This document shows positions 1 through 5,955 of a stretch of DNA of 64,000 bases, in pieces. The stretch is taken from NCBI RefSeq assembly GCF_002899945.2, contig NZ_PPEG02000003.1:496001-560000 (forward strand), in the 5' to 3' direction. Positions within the stretch are counted from its first letter, which is position 1. Each line of letters starts with the position of its first letter. This DNA comes from Chryseobacterium viscerum. Lineage in GTDB: Bacteria; Bacteroidota; Bacteroidia; Flavobacteriales; Weeksellaceae. The position numbers and the translations under genes are program-made. Under the pieces are notes generated by a model. The model ran no database searches, was not told the DNA's origin, and saw only the letters and a program-made list of their open reading frames with translations.

Positions 1-1007
1 TTGTATAAACTTGCTCTGTACCCGCCTAAGCTTCTGTGTCCGTTCAGTCCGCTGATTCCTGCAGCTTTCCATGCATTGTCAAATTCTTCTTTCTTACTTT
101 CGTCTGTGATGTTGAAAGAAACATTCATCAGTGAACGGTCTTCTTTTACGCAGAATGCTTCAAATAACGGATTGCTGTCGATTTCATCATATAAAAGCTT
201 AGCTTTAGCTTCATTTCTTTTTTCTGCAGCAGCAATTCCTCCGTTTCTTTCAAGATACTGAAGAGTAAGCAAAGAGGCATATACAGGGAATACCGGCGGG
301 GTATTGTACATAGATTCTTTAGCAATATGTTGAGAGTAATCCAATATAGAAAACATGTTTTCTCTTCCTGTTTTACCCAGGATCTCTTTTTTTATTACCA
401 CTAAAGTAACTCCTGCAGGTCCCATGTTTTTCTGAGCACCGGCATAGATCAGGTCAAATTTAGAAAAATCCAGTTGTCTTGAGAAAATATCAGAACTCAT
501 ATCACAAACCATTAGCGTGTCCACTTCAGGAAAAGATTTCATTTGAGTTCCATAAATAGTGTTGTTGGAAGTACAGTGGAAATAATCGTATTCTGAACCC
601 ACCGTATAATCTTTAGGAATAAAAGAGTAGTTTTCTTCTTTTGAAGAACCTAATACGTCTACTGTTCCTACTTTTTTGGCTTCTTTGATGGCTCCGGCTG
701 CCCATGTTCCTGTATCCAGGTAAGCTGCTTTTCCACCTACTTTCATCAGGTTGTAGGGTACCATTGCAAACTGCATGCTGGCGCCTCCTCCTAAATAAAG
801 AACTTCATAATCATCACCAAGATTCATCAATCTTTTTACAATTGCACGCGCTTCGTCCATTACCGCAACGAAATCCTTGCTTCTGTGCGAAATTTCAAGA
901 AGAGACAATCCGATACCGTTAAAGTCCAGGATAGCCTGTGCTGATTTTTCAAATACTTCTTGTGGTAAAATACATGGCCCTGCGCTGAAGTTGTGCTTTT
1001 TGTTCAT
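1..1007 (-). CDS. serC: Phosphoserine aminotransferase, 3' end beyond window
   Basis: PLP-dependent class V aminotransferase converting 3-phosphohydroxypyruvate and glutamate to phosphoserine, the second step of serine synthesis; cytoplasmic. The minus-strand reading starts with ATG at 1005-1007 (MNKKHNFSAGPCILP) and stays open to the left edge, about 335 codons, so only the C-terminal end is missing. Family hallmarks are the FSAGP start, LYLGGGASMQF, the TGTWA segment and a GAQKNMGPAG stretch holding the PLP lysine. A perfect 14-bp palindrome (GGAATTTAAATTCC, 1031-1044) sits just upstream. The ferredoxin gene lies upstream on the same strand but is separated by a terminator, so serC probably has its own promoter, although no clear TAnnTTTG was found. 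Confidence 0.95.
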   Translation of the reverse strand, partial: MNKKHNFSAGPCILPQEVFEKSAQAILDFNGIGLSLLEISHRSKDFVAVMDEARAIVKRLMNLGDDYEVLYLGGGASMQFAMVPYNLMKVGGKAAYLDTGTWAAGAIKEAKKVGTVDVLGSSKEENYSFIPKDYTVGSEYDYFHCTSNNTIYGTQMKSFPEVDTLMVCDMSSDIFSRQLDFSKFDLIYAGAQKNMGPAGVTLVVIKKEILGKTGRENMFSILDYSQHIAKESMYNTPPVFPVYASLLTLQYLERNGGIAAAEKRNEAKAKLLYDEIDSNPLFEAFCVKEDRSLMNVSFNITDESKKEEFDNAWKAAGISGLNGHRSLGGYRASLY

Positions 1008-1080
1008 ATTTTTATTTTTTGGTTGCTTCCGGAATTTAAATTCCTGTCGCTTATTTTTTGGTTAAGTTGGATTTTTGATC

Positions 1081-1111
1081 AAAAAAAGCCGCCCCATACA
1101 TGATGAGACGG
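1081..1111 (-). terminator. Rho-independent terminator after ferredoxin gene
   Basis: On the minus strand an 8-bp stem CCGTCTCA/TGGGGCGG (two G-U pairs, 7-nt loop) is followed by CTTTTTTT, 9 nt past the ferredoxin stop codon. Confidence 0.75.
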
Positions 1112-1119
1112 AATTATTT

Positions 1120-1470
1120 TTATTCACCGTGTAAGAATGCTTTTTTATTAAGCAGTGCTTCTTCAGATTCTACGTGATCTTCATCTGGAACACAGCAATC
1201 TACAGGGCATACCGCTGCACACTGAGGTTCTTCGTGGAATCCTTTACATTCTGTACATTTATCAGTTACAATAAAGTATACATCATCACTTACAGGCTCT
1301 TGTGGTGCTTCTGCATCTACAGTAAGTCCCGACGGCATTGTAATGGTACCTTGAAGAGCCGTACCCTCAGAAGCTTTCCAATCTACAGCTCCTTCATATA
1401 TTGCATTGTTTGGGCATTCCGGTTCGCAAGCCCCACAATTAATGCATTCATCAGTTATTTTGATAGCCAT
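1120..1470 (-). CDS. 2x[4Fe-4S] ferredoxin
   Basis: Small cytoplasmic electron carrier of 116 residues. The first cluster motif is C9-x2-C12-x2-C15-x3-C19. The second is C72-x2-C75-x8-C84-x3-C88, the long-loop arrangement of bacterial 8Fe ferredoxins of the YfhL/Alvin type. Between them is a roughly 40-residue insert. It is transcribed divergently from the LuxC-like acyl-CoA reductase, with a 59-bp shared intergenic region containing a TAnnTTTG box on each strand. The pairing suggests the two proteins serve one redox or lipid pathway, but the partner enzyme is not shown by the sequence. Family identification is firm; the physiological partner is inference. Confidence 0.9.
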   Translation of the reverse strand: MAIKITDECINCGACEPECPNNAIYEGAVDWKASEGTALQGTITMPSGLTVDAEAPQEPVSDDVYFIVTDKCTECKGFHEEPQCAAVCPVDCCVPDEDHVESEEALLNKKAFLHGE

Positions 1471-1483
1471 CGCTAATTTTTTT

Positions 1484-1501
1484 TAAATTTGCACAAAATT
1501 A
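1484..1501. promoter_or_regulatory. Overlapping divergent promoters
   Basis: TAAATTTG at 1484-1491 on the plus strand (for the reductase) and TAATTTTG on the minus strand, complement of 1494-1501 (for the ferredoxin), both match the Bacteroidota -7 element TAnnTTTG. A TTTTG at 1458-1462 lies 21 nt upstream of the plus-strand box. Confidence 0.6.
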
Positions 1502-1529
1502 CAAAATATTCCCCAATTTTAAAGTAATT

Positions 1530-2564
1530 ATGAATACCGAAAATCAAGTTTTAGGACTTATTAAATTAAGTGATTATATAAAAGCGTTTCTAGCGAAGAA
1601 ACCAGAACATCATAATGAAGATGATGCTGATATTGAATTATTATTAAAAAGGTCTGAAATAGAGAATCCGTGGTTTACCATTGATAATCAGAAATTTGCT
1701 TTACAGCAGTGGGCAGATCTTCTGACTGAAGAGAATATCAAAAACTGGCTTGGAAATTATTCCATCTCTAAAATTTCAAAAAGAGTAGGGCTTATTTTGG
1801 CCGGAAATATTCCTTTGGTAGGATTTCATGATGTAATGTCCGTCGTTTTGAGCAATCACACCCCTGTTATTAAGCTGTCTTCAAAAGATAAACGCATGAT
1901 TCCGTTTTTATTAAAGAAATGGAATGAGTTTTCTGATGGAAACGTAGCTTTTGAATTTGTAGAGAAATTAGAGAATTTTGATGCGGTTATTGCTACAGGA
2001 AGTAACAATACAGCAAGATATCTGGAATATTATTTCAAGAATCATTCAAGTATTATCCGTAAGAACAGAACTTCTGTTGCTGTGCTGAAAGGTGATGAAA
2101 CGGAAGAAGAGCTACAATTGCTGGCAAAAGATATTTTCCAGTATTTTGGGCTGGGATGCAGAAATGTGACGAGAGTTTTTATTCCGCAGGATTTTCTTAT
2201 TGACAGGCTGTTTGAAAACTTCCTGGCATATCAGGATATTATCAACCATAATAAATATGCTAACAATTATGATTATAACAGAGCGGTTTATCTTTTAAAT
2301 CAGGACAAATTCTGGGATAATAATTTTGTGATGCTGAAGGAAGATGATAAGCTGTTCAGTCCGCTTTCTGTAATCAACTTCAGCAGATATGAATCTTTGG
2401 AGGATGTAAAAAGCTTTATTGCTGAAAATGAAGAAAATATACAGTGTGTAGTGGGTAAAGAAGAGTTAGGACTGAATGCAATTCCGTTTGGAGAAGCACA
2501 GAATCCGGGGCTTGATACCTATGCCGATAATGTAGATACGATGAAATTTTTAGAACTGGTCTGA
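1530..2564 (+). CDS. LuxC-like acyl-CoA reductase
   Basis: A 344-residue protein of the acyl-CoA reductase (LuxC) family, aldehyde-dehydrogenase fold. These enzymes reduce activated fatty acids to aldehydes through a thioester on a conserved cysteine. A cysteine in the context GLGCRNVTRVF (C210) fits the nucleophile, and GLILAGNIPLVGFHD near residues 87-101 fits the conserved N-terminal part. It is shorter than Vibrio LuxC (about 480 residues), and no luxD/E partners are present, so light production is not implied. It is divergent from the ferredoxin gene. The natural acyl substrate is unknown. Confidence 0.82.
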   Translation: MNTENQVLGLIKLSDYIKAFLAKKPEHHNEDDADIELLLKRSEIENPWFTIDNQKFALQQWADLLTEENIKNWLGNYSISKISKRVGLILAGNIPLVGFHDVMSVVLSNHTPVIKLSSKDKRMIPFLLKKWNEFSDGNVAFEFVEKLENFDAVIATGSNNTARYLEYYFKNHSSIIRKNRTSVAVLKGDETEEELQLLAKDIFQYFGLGCRNVTRVFIPQDFLIDRLFENFLAYQDIINHNKYANNYDYNRAVYLLNQDKFWDNNFVMLKEDDKLFSPLSVINFSRYESLEDVKSFIAENEENIQCVVGKEELGLNAIPFGEAQNPGLDTYADNVDTMKFLELV

Positions 2565-2601
2565 TTTTCGTATCTTCCATCACTTATTTCACCAGATAAA
2601 A

Positions 2602-3048
2602 ATGAATACTATGAAAAAATTATTGCTGGGACTTGCTCTTGTGGGTGGACAGTTTATGTTTGCTCAGAAGGTAGCGGGTGTAAAGGTTGAGAATGGCCAG
2701 AAAAAAGAACAGCCGGCTGCTATAAGTAAGGAGAAAGTCAGTTTGTACAATGATAACTTCCTTAAGTTTGTGGATGCTTTACAGGCTTCTGACCGTGCCA
2801 CTATTGATGGACTGCTTTCTGATAAGGTAAAAGAAATTGTAACAGATGCTGTTCTTAAAAATGTTAAGGATGGTATTATACCCAATAAAAAGCTTGAAAT
2901 CTTAAAAGCAGGATATTATAAAACGATGGATGGTACCAATCATCCCAGCATTAAATACAAGTATGCAGGAGAATCATCTTCCAAAGAAGCCATTACAGCT
3001 GTATTTGAAGATGATGGTAAAATATTGGGTGTGTTGCCTGCGAAATAG
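2602..3048 (+). CDS. Hypothetical secreted protein
   Basis: 148 residues with a clear signal peptide (KKLLLGLALVGGQFMFAQ, cut after AQ), followed by a lysine-rich linker and a small mixed alpha/beta domain. No family was recognised. Two starts are possible, ATG 2602 or ATG 2611; the second begins directly with MKKLLLG. It follows the reductase by 37 nt with no terminator between, so it may be co-transcribed. The mature part resembles small periplasmic NTF2/DUF4878-like folds only in size and layout; that is a guess. Confidence 0.7.
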   Translation: MNTMKKLLLGLALVGGQFMFAQKVAGVKVENGQKKEQPAAISKEKVSLYNDNFLKFVDALQASDRATIDGLLSDKVKEIVTDAVLKNVKDGIIPNKKLEILKAGYYKTMDGTNHPSIKYKYAGESSSKEAITAVFEDDGKILGVLPAK

Positions 3049-3087
3049 ATAAAAATTTATTTTCGATTAATTAAAAAAATATTAACT

Positions 3088-3777
3088 ATGATGACAGATG
3101 TTTTAGTCGCTCATTCTTCTGACGTGGAGAAAGCGAGTTTTTACAAGAAGACGTATTTGCATGTTGCATTATCTATTCTTGCATTTATTGGAGTTGAAAC
3201 GATATTATTGAAAACTGTTCCGGCAGAACTTATCGCCATGATGTTTGGTCAGAGATATATCTGGTTACTGATTATCGGGGTTTTCTGGTTGGCTTCTTTT
3301 TTAGCTTCCAAATGGTCTCTTTCACAAAGTAAATCTACCCAGTATTTAGGATTGGGATTTTATATCCTGTTGGAAGCGATTATCTTTATGCCAATGCTTT
3401 TCATTGCAACCAATATGACAGGAGGGGCGAATGTAATCTTCCAGGCTGCTACTTTAACTATTGCGATGTTTGCAGGTATTTCTGCAGTTGCATTTACTTC
3501 TAAGAGAGATTTTTCTTTTTTAAGAAATATCATTGTAATCGGCGGGTTTATTGCAATCGGACTGATTGTAGCGGGAATGATCTTTGGTTTTAACCTTGGA
3601 TTATGGTTTTCAGTAGGAATGGTACTTCTGGCTTCAGCTACTATTTTATATCAGACAAGCAAGCTAAAGGATTCATATGGAACGAATCAGTATGTAGGAG
3701 CGGCATTGCAGCTTTTTGCTTCTATTATGCTTTTGTTCTGGTACATTCTGAGTATTTTGATGAGCAGAAGAAACTAA
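3088..3777 (+). CDS. Bax inhibitor-1/YccA family membrane protein
   Basis: 229-residue integral membrane protein with about seven hydrophobic helices. It belongs to the BI-1/YccA/TMBIM family (proton/calcium leak channels or regulators of FtsH in other bacteria). The family-typical region with an aspartate is seen in LYQTSKLKDSYGTNQYVGAALQLF near the last two helices. Two adjacent ATGs (3088 and 3091) are possible starts. It lies 39 nt downstream of the small secreted protein and is closed by a strong terminator at 3811. Function in this organism is unknown. Confidence 0.88.
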   Translation: MMTDVLVAHSSDVEKASFYKKTYLHVALSILAFIGVETILLKTVPAELIAMMFGQRYIWLLIIGVFWLASFLASKWSLSQSKSTQYLGLGFYILLEAIIFMPMLFIATNMTGGANVIFQAATLTIAMFAGISAVAFTSKRDFSFLRNIIVIGGFIAIGLIVAGMIFGFNLGLWFSVGMVLLASATILYQTSKLKDSYGTNQYVGAALQLFASIMLLFWYILSILMSRRN

Positions 3778-3810
3778 TTGATACGTTGATTCTATCTTTT
3801 AAAATAATAG

Positions 3811-3843
3811 TCCCGGTGATATTTTCATCGGGATTTTTTTTTT
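3811..3843 (+). terminator. Terminator after the Bax inhibitor-like gene
   Basis: TCCCGGTGA / TCATCGGGA hairpin followed by ten or more T. A near-identical copy in inverse orientation lies at 4285-4317. Confidence 0.85.
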
Positions 3844-3893
3844 AATAAATAATGCTTAAACACAAATTACACAAATGATTTCGCCAATAACAC

Positions 3894-4059
3894 GAATTCA
3901 ATAGGAACGGGCTTTAACCCGGTTGTCTTTAGGATGCTATCTTATGGCTTTAGCCGAAACTTAAAGTGTTTTTAATCACAGATTTCACGGATTATTGCAT
4001 ATATTTTTGATGATGACTTTCAGATTCTTATTTGTGAAATTTGTGCAAAAAGGTTTGTG
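3894..4059 (+). repeat. Dispersed two-hairpin repeat, long copy 1
   Basis: Begins ATTCAATAGGAACGGGC, has two hairpin cores (GGGCTTTAACCC and GGCTTTAGCC), then a roughly 100-nt tail containing CACAGATTTCACGG and AAATTTGTGCAAAAA. Almost identical to 4094-4260; the first 70 nt recur in shorter copies at 48028 and 61481. No protein coding seen. Confidence 0.85.
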
Positions 4060-4093
4060 TCATTCGTGTTTAGGAGCAAATACGAATGATAGT

Positions 4094-4260
4094 AATTCAA
4101 TAGGAACGGGCTTTAGCCCGTTTATCTTTAGGAGGGCTTTCCAATGGCTTTAGCCGAAACTTAAAGTGTTTTTAATCACAGATTTCACGGATTATTGCGT
4201 ATATTTTTTGATGATGACTTTCAGATTCTTATTTGTGAAATTTGTGCAAAAACGTTTGTG
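4094..4260 (+). repeat. Dispersed two-hairpin repeat, long copy 2
   Basis: Second copy of the same 166-167-nt unit, directly repeated 200 nt after the first. Its first hairpin is the fullest form in the window, CGGGCTTTAGCCCG. The short open frames through this block follow the repeat and have no recognisable protein character. Confidence 0.85.
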
Positions 4261-4284
4261 AAATTTGTGTTTCAAACCGTAAAC

Positions 4285-4317
4285 CCAAAAAATCCTGATG
4301 AAAATATCACCGGGATT
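4285..4317 (-). terminator. Terminator after the 82-residue gene
   Basis: Read on the minus strand: ATCCCGGTGATATTTTCATC then AGGATTTTTT, an almost exact copy of the 3811-3843 terminator facing the opposite way. It lies about 190 nt downstream of the small gene at 4507, so transcription would have to run that far. Confidence 0.65.
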
Positions 4318-4506
4318 TTAATTGGATATTCTTTAAAAATTTCCATGCAACTGCCCGCTTCATATGACCGGTTAAGGTACTTTGAAGTGAATTTTACAGT
4401 TAAAATAAAAGGGTTCTTAAAGAATAAGAAAAAAAATATAGGAATGAGGAAAACCTCAGGCATTTTGTGTTTTTACCATCTTTTGATTAGAAATAATCGC
4501 AGGATG

Positions 4507-4755
4507 TTATTTATCAATTGATCCTAAAACCTTCTGAGCAAAAGAGTTTAAAGCGTCTTTTTCACTCATTCCGTTCTGTACATTGGAGTGAACTTCTAAA
4601 GCTCCGCAGATATTCGTGATCAATTCTCCTGCAACATTTAAATCTTCTTCACTTGTTCCTCTGAATTCGCAGAAACTTTCCAGTACTTCTAATGTTTTTT
4701 CTAGATTTTCAGGAGTCTGATTCTGATAAAACTGTCTGATTACGGGTAATTTCAT
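4507..4755 (-). CDS. Small conserved protein (DUF6952-like)
   Basis: 82-residue, mostly alpha-helical acidic cytoplasmic protein with no signal peptide or membrane segment. Its start overlaps the thioredoxin stop by one base (TAATG), which implies translational coupling and a role linked to the peroxiredoxin/thioredoxin pair. It contains cysteines in ESFCEF and TNICGA but no CxxC. The DUF6952 label is from memory of similarly placed flavobacterial proteins and is tentative. Confidence 0.75.
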   Translation of the reverse strand: MKLPVIRQFYQNQTPENLEKTLEVLESFCEFRGTSEEDLNVAGELITNICGALEVHSNVQNGMSEKDALNSFAQKVLGSIDK

Positions 4756-5063
4756 TATGCTAATTCGTTAAAAAGGTTAATTAAACTTTCTGCCTGGTTA
4801 GACTGAACCTGGTTCACCAATTCTCCGTTTTTAAAGATGGCGAAAGTAGGTAAGTTGTCTACTTTTGCTAGTTTTCTGCTTTCAGGAAGCTTTTCAGCAT
4901 CTACGTATAAAAATGGAATAGAATCATTCTCAGACGCTAATTTTTTGAATTTTGGCTTCATGATTCTGCAGTTTCCGCACCATGTTGCGCCATATTGAAC
5001 AACTGCTTTTTCGTTGTCGCTAACTATATTTTGTAATGTATCTTCGGTTAATTCTGTGTACAT
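4755..5063 (-). CDS. Thioredoxin family protein
   Basis: 102-residue thioredoxin-fold protein with active site WCGNC (context GATWCGNCRIMKPKF) and the cis-proline segment NLPTFAIF. The start is set at ATG 5061-5063 (MYTELTEDTLQN). A longer in-frame reading from 5147 would add 28 residues encoded by a hairpin sequence and is unlikely. WCGNC is less usual than WCGPC and suggests a shifted redox potential. It lies downstream of the peroxiredoxin gene and probably reduces it (inference). It overlaps the next gene by one base. Confidence 0.9.
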   Translation of the reverse strand: MYTELTEDTLQNIVSDNEKAVVQYGATWCGNCRIMKPKFKKLASENDSIPFLYVDAEKLPESRKLAKVDNLPTFAIFKNGELVNQVQSNQAESLINLFNELA

Positions 5064-5116
5064 GATCGTAATTTGAAAATTTATTAATTGAAAATGTGCT
5101 AATGCTTTGTAAAGAA

Positions 5117-5160
5117 GAAAATGAGATAATTTTTGATAATTCTCCAATTATCTCATTTTC
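5117..5160. repeat. Perfect 15-bp inverted repeat between peroxiredoxin and thioredoxin genes
   Basis: GAAAATGAGATAATT and its exact complement AATTATCTCATTTTC, with a 14-nt loop, begin 17 nt after the peroxiredoxin stop. There is no clear U-tract on the minus strand, so it may protect or attenuate the transcript, not simply end it. Confidence 0.8.
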
Positions 5161-5176
5161 AAATTAACACATTATA

Positions 5177-5809
5177 TTAGTTCTTAGCTAAGTATTCTGC
5201 TGTAGAAGTTCTGTCAGCTTTCATTGCATCTTTTCCTTCTTCCCAGTTTGCAGGACATACTTCACCATGTTTTTGAACGTGCGTGTAAGCATCGATTAAT
5301 CTTAAGAATTCTTTTACGTTTCTTCCTAGAGGCATATCGTTTACCGCTTCGTGGAAGATTTTTCCAGTTTCGTCGATAAGGTAAGTTGCTCTGTAAGTTA
5401 CATTAGAACCTGTGAAAACTTCATTTCCATCCTCATCATATTCGAAATCTTGATCAACGATTCCCAATGTGTTTGCCAATTGTCTGTGAGTATCAGCTAA
5501 AAGTGGGTAAGTTACTCCTTCGATTCCTCCGTTATCTTTTGGTGTGTTCAACCATGCGAAGTGTACTTCGTTAGTATCACAAGATGCACCAATTACTTTA
5601 GTGTTTCTTTTTTCGAATTCACCTAAAGCCTCCTGAAAAGCGTGAAGCTCTGTAGGACATACAAAAGTGAAATCTTTAGGGTACCAGAATAAAAGAACTT
5701 TTTGCTGATTGTTTACTGCTTCATCAAGGATGTTGATTTTAAGATCGTCACCCATCTCAGACATTGCGTCGATTGTTAAATTTGGGAATTTTTTTCCTAC
5801 TAAAGACAT
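5177..5809 (-). CDS. 2-Cys peroxiredoxin (AhpC/Prx1 type)
   Basis: 210-residue thiol peroxidase reducing hydrogen and organic peroxides. The peroxidatic cysteine is C51 in the signature FTFVCPTE, and the resolving cysteine is C185 in GEVCPANW, giving the typical 2-Cys dimer layout. There is no AhpF gene in the window; the thioredoxin just downstream is the likely reductant. The promoter is textbook Bacteroidota (TTTG-N20-TATATTTG), and a TATCGA-N11-TCGATA dyad overlaps the -33 region, a plausible redox-regulator site. Confidence 0.96.
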   Translation of the reverse strand: MSLVGKKFPNLTIDAMSEMGDDLKINILDEAVNNQQKVLLFWYPKDFTFVCPTELHAFQEALGEFEKRNTKVIGASCDTNEVHFAWLNTPKDNGGIEGVTYPLLADTHRQLANTLGIVDQDFEYDEDGNEVFTGSNVTYRATYLIDETGKIFHEAVNDMPLGRNVKEFLRLIDAYTHVQKHGEVCPANWEEGKDAMKADRTSTAEYLAKN

Positions 5810-5841
5810 AATTTTTCTGTTTTATATTTAAATTTCTAATG

Positions 5842-5885
5842 CAAATATATAAAAGATTCATCTATCGAACAAACAAATATCGATA
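5842..5885 (-). promoter_or_regulatory. Peroxiredoxin promoter with overlapping dyad
   Basis: On the minus strand TTTG (complement of 5870-5873), 20-nt spacer, TATATTTG (complement of 5842-5849). Dyad TATCGA (5863-5868) / TCGATA (5880-5885) spans the -33 element; assignment to an OxyR-like or other redox regulator is inference. Confidence 0.75.
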
Positions 5886-5922
5886 AATAAAATCTATAAT
5901 TGTTTTAATGTGTTGTGAAATA

Positions 5923-5948
5923 AAAAAGCCCTGTTCTCAGGGCTTTTT
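5923..5948 (-). terminator. Terminator after M16 peptidase gene
   Basis: AAAAAGCCCTG-TTCT-CAGGGCTTTTT, an 11-bp perfect stem with U-tract, directly after the stop at 5956; symmetric, so it may work both ways. Confidence 0.88.
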
Positions 5949-5955
5949 GTTGATT

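Noticed and set aside
1530..2564. Bioluminescence operon
   Set aside because: Only a LuxC-like reductase is present; no luxA, B, D or E nearby.
4195..4521. 108-codon plus-strand frame in the gap after the Bax inhibitor-like gene
   Set aside because: It runs through the dispersed repeat, an inverted terminator and low-complexity sequence; no protein character.
5064..5147. Longer thioredoxin start at 5147
   Set aside because: The extra residues would be encoded by the perfect 15-bp hairpin; MYTELTEDTL at 5063 is the natural N-terminus.
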